From: a virus
Length of the DNA stretch: 64,000 nt
IMG/VR virus record: IMGVR_UViG_3300004369_000004
Location: 36,864-100,863 of that record
Strand: one strand, 5' to 3'
Below are positions 42,901 through 51,867 of this stretch, piece after piece. The translations under genes and the position numbers were made by a program. A model generated the notes under the pieces. The model saw only the letters and a program-made list of their open reading frames with translations. It did no database searches and was not told where the DNA came from. Position 1 is the first letter of the stretch. Each line of letters starts with the position of its first letter.

Positions 42901-44667
42901 AGTAATAGAAGAAACTAAGTTGGTAGAAGTAAAGTTTCCGTTTGCTACGTTAATAAACCCTAAGTGCTTATAAGAGTTAGCAGCACCATTACCAAAATAT
43001 CTTTCGTAATATGCATATCCACTATTTGCTGCAGTAACTGTACCAGCTGCTTCGCTATTGTAATATCCTCCTTCTATGTAAAATACTGAGGGTGAGTTAT
43101 TACTTGGAGAGTAGAGATGTGCATCTTGTACTACAGCAGTATTTGTTCTGCTTAAGCGTATTCCAAAAAAATTAGAAGAAGAATCTCCAATTTGAATTTG
43201 ACCAGAACTAATATGAAGTTTTTCAGCAGGACTTGTAGTCCCAATACCGACGTTGCCTGAGGAGTTTATTCTAACGCTTTCTATACCGCTAGAGTAGAAT
43301 ACCGTATCTACAGAGTCTATGCGTACTAATGACCAACTTAAACTAGCTTCATTAAATCCAACATAAAGAATTTTATTATTATCGGTATTTGGCCGTATGT
43401 AGTTAGATGTCCTACTAAACTCTAGACCGTATCCATGTACGTCTACATATTCAGCGGCCGAATCATGATAAACTCTTAAATAGTTATTGTTTGTACCATC
43501 TCCAATAAAAGCATTACCCCTAACATCTAATTTGCTACTAGGACTACTAGTACCAATACCTAGATTACCCGCAAGATACATCCCACCAGAGTTGTTTATG
43601 TATGCGGTAGTAGCAGATCCTGTTCCTTTAAAAGAAAGAGTTCCATAAATAGAAGATCCCCCACGGCCTACAAAAGGAGACTGATCTATACCTTCATTAT
43701 TATCAATAACAATATCTACAGTCTGTAAATTTATAGTATATCCATCTTGTGGAGTAAGCGTAATTTCCCATTTTTTAATATAGTTAGGACCTCCACAAGG
43801 AATTCTCCAGTAAGCAAAGCATGTGGTACAACTTCCTCCTGCTCTAATTTCTGTACCACTATACGGTCCATACCAAGTACCACTTGTATTCTGTACACGA
43901 ACTGTAACGTTAGCTGGAGGGCGGTTAGTCCAGAAACCCAAATAAACATTTCCTGAAGAGTAAACAGAGTTTGTTCCGTCAATCAACTCATAGGTTCTCA
44001 CCCAAGTACTTCCTGCTTGAGGATATGTTCCAGTATAAGAATTTGTTACTGTATATCTGATTCCCTCGCCTCCCCACAACAAAGTTTTGATAGTTGAGGG
44101 GTGCATTGTTACAGTCTTACCTGCAAATGTTGAGTAGTTTATGAAGTCACCATACCTAACAAAATCTGTAGTGGCAGTAACTGTATCTACACTTCCGTCT
44201 GCTTTTAAATACTGTAAAGAAGTTCCTCCATTTTTAATAATAGACGTTCCTCTAATTGAGCCGTTTACTTCTAGCTTATTACCACTATCTGTAGTAGTTC
44301 CAATTAGTACGTTGCCATTATTTTTTACCCTTAGGAGGCTTGTTAGATCGTCTTTTTTTATACTAAAATCGTAGTTTCCAACTAGGATATCTCCATATGA
44401 AGGATCACTATTCCAGTCTCCTATGTTTATACCTTTTGCAGAAAGAGAATTCCAAGAACCTCCTACATTTTGAAGAACTAGTTTTGTGGTAGACGAAGCC
44501 ATTCTCAGTATGCTACCATCCATCATTATGTTTCCTGCAACATGCAGTATCTCATTTGCAGGACTAGTTGTTCCTATTCCGACCCTGTTATTGGTAGAAT
44601 CAACATACAAAATATTTGTGTCTACGGTAAGATTACCTGTTATTGTGGTGGATAATAAATTAGCCAT
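39943..44667 (-). CDS. Giant repetitive tail fibre (1574 aa)
   Basis: The protein consists of about 14 imperfect units, each containing a box close to GNVGIGTTSP followed by a short helix-strand (xxKLHVxG) and a variable beta segment. This architecture is common in fibre proteins of Bacteroidota phages and in trimeric surface proteins. A longer insertion near residues 190-330 (GTYPQAGSTWVRTYELIDG; CTTCFAYWRIPCGG) may be a receptor-binding domain. The C-terminus is short and beta-like, with no S74 chaperone. Its start overlaps the end of the 761-residue fibre by eight bases. It probably forms a trimeric fibre; host-range role is inferred. The DNA encoding the repeats is near-repetitive and may recombine. 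Confidence 0.7.
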   Translation of the reverse strand: MANLLSTTITGNLTVDTNILYVDSTNNRVGIGTTSPANEILHVAGNIMMDGSILRMASSTTKLVLQNVGGSWNSLSAKGINIGDWNSDPSYGDILVGNYDFSIKKDDLTSLLRVKNNGNVLIGTTTDSGNKLEVNGSIRGTSIIKNGGTSLQYLKADGSVDTVTATTDFVRYGDFINYSTFAGKTVTMHPSTIKTLLWGGEGIRYTVTNSYTGTYPQAGSTWVRTYELIDGTNSVYSSGNVYLGFWTNRPPANVTVRVQNTSGTWYGPYSGTEIRAGGSCTTCFAYWRIPCGGPNYIKKWEITLTPQDGYTINLQTVDIVIDNNEGIDQSPFVGRGGSSIYGTLSFKGTGSATTAYINNSGGMYLAGNLGIGTSSPSSKLDVRGNAFIGDGTNNNYLRVYHDSAAEYVDVHGYGLEFSRTSNYIRPNTDNNKILYVGFNEASLSWSLVRIDSVDTVFYSSGIESVRINSSGNVGIGTTSPAEKLHISSGQIQIGDSSSNFFGIRLSRTNTAVVQDAHLYSPSNNSPSVFYIEGGYYNSEAAGTVTAANSGYAYYERYFGNGAANSYKHLGFINVANGNFTSTNLVSSITMLSNGNVGIGTTSPVRSLHVKKTGDNEVARFESDQTTSYIELEDANTTGQILIGTQGDNFQIHTAGAERLRITGTGNVGIGTTAPLAKVDISAGQEDVDLVVRNAGGGYRAGIALYGGTADISRIWQDDGDSAKLHIGYSSAYNTTLTPRITMTTSGNVGIGTTNPSYQIEVNNTVNENLARFYRTNSATSISHLVSTGRPQTRYSYDSQQAWYIGNNIGTFGIGTGYLASTAPILNITSAGNVGIGTTSPTSLLHIAYGGGAPSGLYVKSSTNRSKLLVADNDSSAYVIAEGTKASYGTADSLSTSNLTIDTSGNVGIGTTSPDSLLEIENTPAAQSQTRMLSLDNNPTSNQGSGYIEISSGSNNQAKTQIEQVSSGGFGLLGNQYIDTNIINRGLSAAAHGNINFATGSSTSATSIVMTIGGGTQKGKVGIGTTSPGYRLTVHEDLGTGGTLAEFKNSNATYSQNLYLSFNSSKDVTWSQGSGAGGTVFNTGTRGHSFQINGTTNVVFNSLGNVGIGTTGPSEKLTVSGNLSLDGVTRKLYFDTTGSAKQIILGVENDYQFHIVNARGNSSRFVLGNTDISLGTSSVKLFYISTSTGNVGIGTTSPGNLLHIVATSNNSSALIVQDDARRLQLGRDMIEARSADGLTVQNLYIQPNGNVGIATSSGNVGIGTTSPTAKLHVNGDIKLSDNQFLTWNTSNTRITGQSGYLQLQVAASDVMRLTSSGNVGIGTTSPSALLHVNKGIIGEVARLGAGNYQLTFGVTTTYGEIQAVEQGVAYRNLLLNRSGGNVLIGTTTDNGKKLQVNGDVFIKGSGSASSTKIFEVQNSNGTSIMDFRGDAYAFFGCGQGGGAASGFIFRYNDTAHVQFTGYNYGNGAGSYKPILLDTDLVGRGQGIYVNFGGTGYANPAPLGSTEFAVRGRTSDATENVMELRDSNNTEKFVVKNDGAIVTNGNMGWSGTVSFPSNPPGQQNLEFTNGILTNVF

Positions 44668-46945
44668 TTATTTTATTTTTTAATTCTTCTACTTGTTTAG
44701 TTAATTCTTGCACTGCTCCTATTAAAGCGACTGTTAAGCGAGAGTAGTTTACGCCTACAGGCTCTCCATTCTCGTCAAACTGAACAAACTCTGGATAAAC
44801 TGTTTGTACCTCTTCTGCAATAAGACCTAACTCTTTCTTGGTCTGTCCTATTTTATTATAAGATACTGGACGTAAGTTTACAACTTTTTTAAGCGAACCG
44901 TTCAGATCTTCTACGTTTTCTTTAATCTTAATAGAAGAGTTCTCTGTAATAGTTCCATTAACAGTTAAGTTGCCAGATACAGTAAGTACTCCCGCAATGG
45001 TTCCTCCTGTCAGTGGAAGGTAGTCTGCTAGTTGTGTAGTAGTTGCGTATCCTGCTAATGCGTGATTGCCCCACGAGTAAGCTGTGTTCCAGTTGGAAAC
45101 ATCCGTAATACTAAATTGATTGCTATTCCAAAAGAAATAATAAGTACTACTTTGCAATATTTCTAGATAACTACTTGCTGCCCTAGATGGATCCACCTCT
45201 AGAACCATACCTCTTCCTGCTATTTTCTTTAGAGAGTTGACTGAATAAAATTCTACACCCGTACTATCTTCTGAAAAACTTATGTTTGAGTTGGTATTTA
45301 TTATACCAGTCATAGTACCGCCAGCCAAGGGAAGCTTAGCAGCAATACTGTTAGTTACGGTTGTGGCGAAATTAGGGTCATCTCCAAGGGCGGCAGCTAA
45401 TTCATTTAAGGTATCTAGTGTAGCAGGAGCTGAGTCTACAAGGTTAGCAATGGCAGTAGTCACATAACTTGTAGTTGCATATCCTTGTGCAGTGACCCAT
45501 TGTCTAGATGCTACTTGCTTCCAAGTACCAATAGTAGAATCTTTACTTCTAAAGTATAAACCATCTGCCGATGATGACGTATTTGCACCAAGCTGGAAAC
45601 CATAGTTTCCATCGGCTTGCATTACGTTAAGAATTGTAGTGTGTCCAGCAACTGGACCGTTCACATCATAGTTTCTGTATATACCAAAAGTGGTGTATGT
45701 ATTTGCATCACCGCTAGTAGTATAAATTGCCCCGTGAACTTGAGCTGCTGTTATACCAGTTAAGTAAGTATTAGTATCTACAGTAATTAAACCATTAGCA
45801 GTAGTTCTAAGTAAACCAGCTCCATATGTATTAAACTGTACAGTACCGTTTGCATAAATAACAACTCTATCAGTAGCAGCGGGAGCGTTGTAAAATCTAT
45901 AGTTAACATCATCTAATGAAAGACCTACAAACCACTCACTTGCTCCAGCAATATCTTCATACCAAACTCCAGCACCATTATTATGACCTCCAAGTGTAAG
46001 TCTACCGTTAGTAATATTTATAGCATCTTCTACCGCAGCTCCTCCAGATATAATAAGACCATTAGCAGCAGTAACTCCATTAACATCTAGTTTGTATGCT
46101 GGCGCAGTCGTCCCAATTCCAACGTTGCCACCGTCAACAATAAACATTCCGTTGTTGGAGTCATCAACTATAGCTACTCTTTTATTAACAAGTGCTTGAA
46201 GTTGAATTCCTAATGCTGTAGCTGTTAGCTTGCCTACATCAGCACTATTTCTTCTAAACAATATTAAACGTTCCTGATTGAGCGAATCTGTTAATAGTAT
46301 ATTTCCATCTACAGTAAGCTTCTCTGTAGGATTAGTAGTACCAATACCTACATTGCCTGCATCGTTAATAAACATTCTATAAGCACCTACCGTTCTGTTG
46401 TAGATACCCATACCACCAATTTGTGCTCCAATAGAATGAATATTTGCAGTATTAACCTGCATATCCATCCATACACCGTTTCCTGTTCCTTGTAGAAATA
46501 TACCTTCGTTATCTGATGTGTATATATGTAGTTTTTTGGAAGGACTACTCGTTCCTATGCCGACGTTGCCAGTCGTGCCATCAACATACATTCTGCTTGT
46601 ACCAACAGAATTATTGGCGGTAGCACCAGTATTAAAGAATATGTTCGTATTAGAACCAAGCACAATGCCTTCTCCAGCAGAAGACAACAATAAAAGATTA
46701 TCGTAGAATGATTCATTTCCTATGAAATGTGAATCACCAACTGTAAGACCACCAACAGCAATAGCGTTAGTAGTAGTAGCACCTCTTCCTGTTACACTAT
46801 GTAAAGTGTCACTAAGAGAGGTAACGGCATAACTGCCTACGTTACCTGTGTGAATAACAGAGTTTCCTCCGACTGTTGCTGCTCCTGAGATTGTAGTATC
46901 ACCTACTACAATAAGACCATTTTTGACTTTAAATTCGTTTGACAT
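44660..46945 (-). CDS. Tail fibre with C-terminal S74 intramolecular chaperone (761 aa)
   Basis: The N-terminus (MSNEFKVKNGLIVVGDTTIS) and middle are beta-structured fibre with GNVGIGTTSP-like boxes. Residues about 670-761 are a peptidase S74 domain: SSIKIKENVEDL with probable nucleophile Ser671 and nearby Lys675, then LRPVSYNKIG, ELGLIAEEVQ, YPEFV, and a terminal coiled coil (LTKQVEELKNKI). In the known family this domain folds the fibre trimer and then cleaves itself off. It overlaps the 1574-residue gene by eight bases, so the two fibres are coupled. The released chaperone might also act on its neighbour. Confidence 0.8.
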   Translation of the reverse strand: MSNEFKVKNGLIVVGDTTISGAATVGGNSVIHTGNVGSYAVTSLSDTLHSVTGRGATTTNAIAVGGLTVGDSHFIGNESFYDNLLLLSSAGEGIVLGSNTNIFFNTGATANNSVGTSRMYVDGTTGNVGIGTSSPSKKLHIYTSDNEGIFLQGTGNGVWMDMQVNTANIHSIGAQIGGMGIYNRTVGAYRMFINDAGNVGIGTTNPTEKLTVDGNILLTDSLNQERLILFRRNSADVGKLTATALGIQLQALVNKRVAIVDDSNNGMFIVDGGNVGIGTTAPAYKLDVNGVTAANGLIISGGAAVEDAINITNGRLTLGGHNNGAGVWYEDIAGASEWFVGLSLDDVNYRFYNAPAATDRVVIYANGTVQFNTYGAGLLRTTANGLITVDTNTYLTGITAAQVHGAIYTTSGDANTYTTFGIYRNYDVNGPVAGHTTILNVMQADGNYGFQLGANTSSSADGLYFRSKDSTIGTWKQVASRQWVTAQGYATTSYVTTAIANLVDSAPATLDTLNELAAALGDDPNFATTVTNSIAAKLPLAGGTMTGIINTNSNISFSEDSTGVEFYSVNSLKKIAGRGMVLEVDPSRAASSYLEILQSSTYYFFWNSNQFSITDVSNWNTAYSWGNHALAGYATTTQLADYLPLTGGTIAGVLTVSGNLTVNGTITENSSIKIKENVEDLNGSLKKVVNLRPVSYNKIGQTKKELGLIAEEVQTVYPEFVQFDENGEPVGVNYSRLTVALIGAVQELTKQVEELKNKING

Positions 46946-46977
46946 GTTATATTGTTTTCACTATCCAACAATGTTTA

Positions 46978-48924
46978 TTAGAAATATTTATAACTCATTA
47001 CTATCGTGTAAGAATCAGCACTTGAGTTGACTGCGTTAATTCTTGCATCTGAGCCCACTAAAGAGCTTGTAAAGTTAACAGCTATAGTTGACCCTATATC
47101 AGGGGTAGTTGTTTCCGTATGAGCGATTGTAGGCGTTCCTGATTGATTCCAGGTAACCATGATTGTACCAGCTCTTTGGTCTGTAAGTGAGTTGCTGTTT
47201 AGAATGTAGTACTCAATGAAGGCACACATACCTACGCTTACGTTCTGAGCCCATACAATAGTAGTATCACTAGGATTAATAGTAGCACTTGAGGACATGT
47301 GTACTACTCCATTACCAGAGTTTACAGTTCCTACTCTAAGTTTATCTTGTACTCTTACTTGTCCGTTAACATCTAACTTGTATCCTGCGTCAGTGGTTGT
47401 GTTGATTAGGACGTTACCTGTTGAGCCAACAATTCGCATACGCTCGGTCTGGGCTGTCATACTAGTTGCTGAACTCATAAACTGAATACCAGTATATCCA
47501 GCAAGTCTTAAGTCGTTTGAATCTCTATATGCTCCTACGTTTGCGTTATTAAATCTCAGTTGGAAGCCTACACCAATTCTTACATTCCCTTCAACATCAA
47601 GTTTTTCTGTAGGACTACTAGTACCTATGCCTACACTATTATTTACAGCATCTGTATAGATTAGGTTCGTATCAACAGCAAGAGAGCCAATGGATATATC
47701 ATTAGTAGTTGTATTCCCTGCTGTAGTAACTTGGTCTAGAGTAGGAACAGTAGTAAGAAAGTTAGGAGTCCAGTTTTCCCATCTTTGGTCTGCGTTATCG
47801 TATCTTAGAAGTTGTCCGTCTGTAGGAGAAGTTACTTGAACCCTGTGGTTTTCGTATAGGTCAGAGCCTAGTTCTACTTTTACTGCTAGTACACCGTTAG
47901 TGGCAGCGTAAACTACAAATGCTACGGCTAACTTAAGGTTTGGCGCCTGTGGCAATACGTTGGTCAAACCACCAGCTACCGCAGGATTGGCGTATAAAAC
48001 ATCTCCGTCTACAAATGCAGTAGTGTTTAAGTTTTTAATCTTACCTGCTCTCGTTACAGAGCCATCACCTCCGTCAAGGATGTCTTCAGCAGCTATACCT
48101 AAAATGTATTTGGTTGAGATCGAACCGTCCGCAATCATAGGAGCTACTAGTATCCTAGCAGAAGCTCCTAGCGTTCCTACAGCCATTACAACAGTTCCCT
48201 TAGGTATAGTGGACCCTGTTTGATTTTTAACGTACCAGAACTCATCTTGGAACATCTTAGCCACAAGTGCAGAGTCTAACTGTACGTCAGGAGTCTGGGA
48301 GTCCTGATCCCAAAACATCATTCCTGGTACAGGAGTAGGAGTTGCAGTTGTGTCTAGTTGGAAATACTCTGCTGCTACACCTCCATCCACATTTAGTTTA
48401 TGTGAAGCAGAACCAACACCAATTCCAACATTACCAGAAGTTGGGAGAACTACTAATGCATCTTTATAGCCACCGTCCCAAGCAGTTATTTTTACACCGC
48501 TTGTTCCGTGTATTTGCAAGTATGTCCCATCTCTAGAAATTATAGTAGATCCATCTACAACAACAAATTGTGTAGAGCGAGTATTACCGTTAACGTCTAA
48601 TTTATAACCTGCATCAGTAGTTGTTCCTACTAATAGATTACCTGTTTGAACTGAGATATAACCAGTAGTAGAAAGCGTACCTGCCTTAATAAACAGGTTG
48701 TTTCCCGAATAATTAATTTGAGGAGGATTAGACTGTAATCCAAAATTTAAAGGCGCATTTGTAGCAAAATAACCCGTTCCGATTTTTACAGTATCTTGTC
48801 CTCCTGCAATAAAGATCATTAAGTCAGAACTATAAAATTTCAGACCTAGATTAGATGCATTTACACTACTTAACGCCAGTGTAGAAGTACTTTCAGGAAG
48901 TTGTATACTGGATAGGTATTTCAT
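46978..48924 (-). CDS. Tail fibre/adhesin protein (648 aa)
   Basis: Fibre boxes such as GNLLVGTTTDAGYKLDVNG and NSVGIGTSSPTEKLDVEG occur on both sides of a central beta-helix-like portion (VKNQTGSTIPKGTVVMAVGT, LGASARILVAPMIADGSIST). That central portion resembles the domain found in many phage fibre tips and in phage structural 'DUF' repeats (TIPKGTVV). The C-terminal domain (SDTTIVWAQNVSVGMCAFIE; TGDIGSTIAVNF-like) is probably the receptor-contacting part. No S74 domain. It lies between the S74 fibre and the 586-residue fibre on one transcript, 32 bases from the former. Confidence 0.65.
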   Translation of the reverse strand: MKYLSSIQLPESTSTLALSSVNASNLGLKFYSSDLMIFIAGGQDTVKIGTGYFATNAPLNFGLQSNPPQINYSGNNLFIKAGTLSTTGYISVQTGNLLVGTTTDAGYKLDVNGNTRSTQFVVVDGSTIISRDGTYLQIHGTSGVKITAWDGGYKDALVVLPTSGNVGIGVGSASHKLNVDGGVAAEYFQLDTTATPTPVPGMMFWDQDSQTPDVQLDSALVAKMFQDEFWYVKNQTGSTIPKGTVVMAVGTLGASARILVAPMIADGSISTKYILGIAAEDILDGGDGSVTRAGKIKNLNTTAFVDGDVLYANPAVAGGLTNVLPQAPNLKLAVAFVVYAATNGVLAVKVELGSDLYENHRVQVTSPTDGQLLRYDNADQRWENWTPNFLTTVPTLDQVTTAGNTTTNDISIGSLAVDTNLIYTDAVNNSVGIGTSSPTEKLDVEGNVRIGVGFQLRFNNANVGAYRDSNDLRLAGYTGIQFMSSATSMTAQTERMRIVGSTGNVLINTTTDAGYKLDVNGQVRVQDKLRVGTVNSGNGVVHMSSSATINPSDTTIVWAQNVSVGMCAFIEYYILNSNSLTDQRAGTIMVTWNQSGTPTIAHTETTTPDIGSTIAVNFTSSLVGSDARINAVNSSADSYTIVMSYKYF

Positions 48925-48957
48925 TTAAATTTATCTTTGGTAGGGTGGTTTTATTAG

Positions 48958-48990
48958 AAGCTGGTAGAAGCGACTAACCTCTACCAGCTT
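48958..48990 (-). terminator. Terminator-like hairpin after the 586-aa fibre
   Basis: A perfect ten-base inverted repeat (AAGCTGGTAG at 48958-48967, CTACCAGCTT at 48981-48990) lies 32 bases after the stop of the 586-residue gene on the minus strand. It is followed by CTAATAAAACC, without a strong T run. Confidence 0.6.
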
Positions 48991-49022
48991 GTTTATTTTA
49001 AGTTATCTTAACTATGTCAAAA

Positions 49023-50783
49023 TTAAGCAACTTTCATTACAAGAATACGCAAGGTATTCTGCAATACGTTTTGAGCAAAAGAGATAGTAACTTGCGTAGT
49101 GCTGTTGCGGATTACATCACATTCAACAGTTGCTCCACTAGCAACTTCAAATACTTGGACAATTACATCTGTGCTACCCAAGTTATGTGTTACTTGATGT
49201 ACAAGGCCTGTTATAGAAGGTCCAGTCTCTGCGTGTCTAAGACCTGCCAAAGAAGCAGCGGTTACTGCACGAGAAGTATCTGTAAGAGCACGAGTCTCTG
49301 TCAAGGTAGCTAATTCAACTACACCAACAGCAGTTGTGCTTGCAGCAGTACCAGTAATTGTAAGAGCAGCACCTTCTCCACCTGATCCAGATACACTTAC
49401 ACCATTAGATCCAGAAGCACTTGCTACATAGTCACCTGTAGTATCTGTTCCCAAAGCTACAGAGTTAGCAGCAATAGTAGCAGTCAAGGTTACGTTAGCA
49501 GAGCCATCAATTGATACGTTACCTGTCAAGTCACCACCCAAAGTGATTGTGCGAGCAGTAGACCATGCATCAGCTGTACCTGCATTTCCAGAAACATCAC
49601 CTGTTACGTTACCTGTAACATTACCAGTCAAGTTACCGATGAAGGTAGAAGCGACCATGTTGTATGAACCAACTGTCCATCTGTCGTTAGTCTCATCCCA
49701 CAAGAAGCTTACATTAGAAGCTGTACCACGCTCAACCTCAAAACCTGCATCCTGAGAAGGAATACCTGTCTCATCGCTGTTAAGAAGTATAATGTTATCC
49801 CCAATCTCAACGGTGTTAGAGTTTACGTAAGTTACTGTACCTGAAACAGTTAAGTTAGCTCCGATGGTTACTGTAGTCCCATCATCTGAAATAGAACTGT
49901 TTACAAGCTGTCCGTTAACTGCGTCCCACTTAGTAACAGTGTTGCCACTCAAGCTACCTGCGTTCTTAAGAGAGATATCGTTAACGCCAACAGTAATACC
50001 TGTACCTGCTCCTACATCTAGAGTAATAGCTCCACCCAAGCTAACTGTACCACCATTGATCAAACCTGCGCCTGCCCCAATAGTTACACTACTGTTAGCA
50101 AGAACAGAGTTAGCCAAGTTTGACAAACCAAGGCTAATAGTACCAGAAGAAGTAATTGGAGAACCAGAAACCGTAATTCCATTTGCTCCAGAAACTGCTA
50201 CAGAAGTTACAGTACCTAGGGTATTAGTGAAAGGCAAGTCAGATACAAGACCCTTCTTAACGTTATTGTCTGTTGCGTCATGGTAAATAATAGTATCAGT
50301 TGATGCAATTGCAGCACCTTCAAGATCAGTAGCTGAATCAATAAAGTTGTTTGTACCTGCATAATCAAGCGCAATACTAGTAGATCCTCCCAATGATACA
50401 GAACCACCGCCTATAAGGCCTGTGCTAGCTGTAACAGTTAAAGAAGAGTTAACCAACATAGAGTTGGTAATACCTCCTGCCTTAACGTACAATTGGTTTG
50501 ATCCGTTTTTACCAATAGAAGAATCATCATAGAGAGCGTTAACAGTAATGTCTCTAGTTCCGCTTACGGAAATAGCATTACCTGCTACAACTGATCTAAG
50601 ATCTCCTCCTACATCAATCCATGAAGAACCATTCCAGAAGTAGATACTTTGATCTCCAACTGAACTATCGTAATACATCTGGCCTTCTACTGGCGATGAA
50701 GGCGCTGTTGCAAGGTTTTGAATCCTTACGTTCTGAAGTTCGTTTTGATTGAGGTCAATCGAGACGAGAAATTTCTTAGCCAT
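49023..50783 (-). CDS. Tail fibre/tail collar-type protein (586 aa)
   Basis: Residues about 25-60 carry the tip/collar module (PVEGQMYYDSSVGDQSIYFW, NGSSWIDVG). The middle is a Gly/Ser/Val-rich repetitive beta region with a repeated pattern (ASTGLIGGGSVSLGGSTSI; GAGLINGGTVSLGGAITL). The C-terminus has a small beta domain (VHQVTHNLGSTDVIVQVFEV, VTISFAQNVLQNTLRILVMK) which is also present at the end of the 180-residue gene. Codons are richer in G/C than in the other fibres, suggesting high expression. No catalytic motif. It probably is an adhesin whose C-terminal domain is exposed. Confidence 0.65.
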   Translation of the reverse strand: MAKKFLVSIDLNQNELQNVRIQNLATAPSSPVEGQMYYDSSVGDQSIYFWNGSSWIDVGGDLRSVVAGNAISVSGTRDITVNALYDDSSIGKNGSNQLYVKAGGITNSMLVNSSLTVTASTGLIGGGSVSLGGSTSIALDYAGTNNFIDSATDLEGAAIASTDTIIYHDATDNNVKKGLVSDLPFTNTLGTVTSVAVSGANGITVSGSPITSSGTISLGLSNLANSVLANSSVTIGAGAGLINGGTVSLGGAITLDVGAGTGITVGVNDISLKNAGSLSGNTVTKWDAVNGQLVNSSISDDGTTVTIGANLTVSGTVTYVNSNTVEIGDNIILLNSDETGIPSQDAGFEVERGTASNVSFLWDETNDRWTVGSYNMVASTFIGNLTGNVTGNVTGDVSGNAGTADAWSTARTITLGGDLTGNVSIDGSANVTLTATIAANSVALGTDTTGDYVASASGSNGVSVSGSGGEGAALTITGTAASTTAVGVVELATLTETRALTDTSRAVTAASLAGLRHAETGPSITGLVHQVTHNLGSTDVIVQVFEVASGATVECDVIRNSTTQVTISFAQNVLQNTLRILVMKVA

Positions 50784-50802
50784 TGTTTATAGTTTTAAAT
50801 TT

Positions 50803-51345
50803 TTAGTTCATATATGCTTTACCAGAGAAGGCCCCTGAAAAATTAATAGTTATACTATTTAAACCTGAATAAACTACGTCACCTATTACCTCATTGTTAC
50901 CTGAGTCGATAACTGTAACAGATGGATACTTATTCATGTTATGGGTAATAGACCAAGAAGCAGAAGGAGAAGACTGCGTAAATACATAAGTATCTGTGTA
51001 TGAAACACTTACAGTTCCTCCATCTCTTTGGCCTAAGTTTAAAGTTTTAGTTTCTGCCCCCGTTATGTATGCAGAGACAATTGTGTTATTATAAGCATCA
51101 TCCCAATTAGTCGTTTGAGCTAGGGTAGGTATGTTGCTTAATACTACAGTACTTCCATCAGCTGTAGTAATGGTGTTTGTCGCAGAGTTATACGTTAATG
51201 TTTGATCATCAATTGGTATTCCTCCTGCGGTTGTTCCATCACCTATCCATAGTTTCTCTGTGTCTGTGACAAATACTATCTCAGCCAGTTCAAAAACTAT
51301 TGATTGTCTTTGTGTGTCAGTACCTCTCCGTATTCTTATTGCCAT
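50803..51345 (-). CDS. Small fibre protein with GT-R-GDG-T head module (180 aa)
   Basis: The N-terminal 45 residues (MAIRIRRGTDTQRQSIVFEL, AEIVFVTDTEKLWIGDGTTA) are the 'RGT ... GE-y-TDT-x-L-x-IGDG-T' module seen at the start of many phage tail fibres and major tropism determinants. The C-terminal 60 residues (WSITHNMNKYPSVTVIDSGN, NSITINFSGAFSGKAYMN) form a beta domain closely similar in pattern to the end of the 586-residue fibre. It precedes that gene by 19 bases. It may join the larger fibres to the tail or form a short tip. Confidence 0.65.
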   Translation of the reverse strand: MAIRIRRGTDTQRQSIVFELAEIVFVTDTEKLWIGDGTTAGGIPIDDQTLTYNSATNTITTADGSTVVLSNIPTLAQTTNWDDAYNNTIVSAYITGAETKTLNLGQRDGGTVSVSYTDTYVFTQSSPSASWSITHNMNKYPSVTVIDSGNNEVIGDVVYSGLNSITINFSGAFSGKAYMN

Positions 51346-51356
51346 TACAATTCAAA

Positions 51357-51731
51357 TTAAATAAAAGTACCTGCGTCAATTAATGCATTATTGGGTGCAG
51401 TAAAATACCCACCGTCAATCAATACATTAGAAGTTGTTGTTGGCGTACCCCCAGAACCTGTTACTGTTTTCCAGGTTCCATCATCCGCCAAATATTTATT
51501 ACCATCGCCATCAGCTCCAGTTCCCAACCGATCTGGATCCATAATTCCCACTTTGATGTGCCTAGCATCAAGTAGACGATATTTTATAGGACCATTTTGG
51601 TCATGTGGGGTAATTAGAAGGTATCCCTCAGGCATATAGGGCTCCACAGGGGAGCCGTCTCTAGGATGCAGAGGATTATACCTTGTTAAATCTAATAACT
51701 CCTGCTGGGTTAAAGGATTATTATAAGGCAT
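51357..51731 (-). CDS. Small fibre-associated protein (124 aa)
   Basis: The 124-residue protein has a polar N-terminus (MPYNNPLTQQELLDLTRYNP) and a Thr/Gly-rich, beta-like C-terminus with an internal duplication (NVLIDGGYFTAPNNALIDAG). A sequence GTGADGDGNKYLADDGTWKT is a typical fibre-junction motif. It is the first gene after the promoter at 51756-51785, and is followed 11 bases later by the 180-residue gene, so it starts the fibre transcript. It is probably a fibre base or connector; function is inferred. Confidence 0.5.
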   Translation of the reverse strand: MPYNNPLTQQELLDLTRYNPLHPRDGSPVEPYMPEGYLLITPHDQNGPIKYRLLDARHIKVGIMDPDRLGTGADGDGNKYLADDGTWKTVTGSGGTPTTTSNVLIDGGYFTAPNNALIDAGTFI

Positions 51732-51755
51732 TAGTAAATAATAGACTAGTCCTTA

Positions 51756-51785
51756 CAAATATAGCATTTTAACAAAAAAAGTAAA
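51756..51785 (-). promoter_or_regulatory. Bacteroides-type promoter for the fibre operon
   Basis: On the minus strand TATATTTG (51763-51756) is perfect. Nineteen bases upstream the -33 element reads TTTAC (51785-51781), one mismatch from the TTGAC of the other promoters. It lies 24 bases before the 124-residue gene and would drive the fibre genes down to 39943. Confidence 0.65.
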
Positions 51786-51807
51786 GAAAAATATAGGCAT
51801 AGGCAGT

Positions 51808-51831
51808 AACCCCCCTACGAATAAGGGGGTT
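51808..51831 (-). terminator. Terminator-like hairpin after the 175-aa gene
   Basis: AACCCCC (51808-51814) pairs perfectly with GGGGGTT (51825-51831) across a ten-base loop, 36 bases after the minus-strand stop of the 175-residue gene. A strong T run does not follow on either strand. It separates the endolysin message from the fibre promoter. Confidence 0.55.
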
Positions 51832-51867
51832 TAACCTATCAGATTATAATAATTTAACTATGAAAGT

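Noticed and set aside
39943-46945. Regularly spaced near-identical DNA boxes taken as a CRISPR array
   Set aside because: They are in frame within fibre genes and code for GNVGIGTTSP-like repeats; spacers are coding and variable in length.
50803-51345. Diversity-generating retroelement target in the tropism-determinant-like protein
   Set aside because: No reverse transcriptase, template repeat or A-mutated copy is visible in the window.
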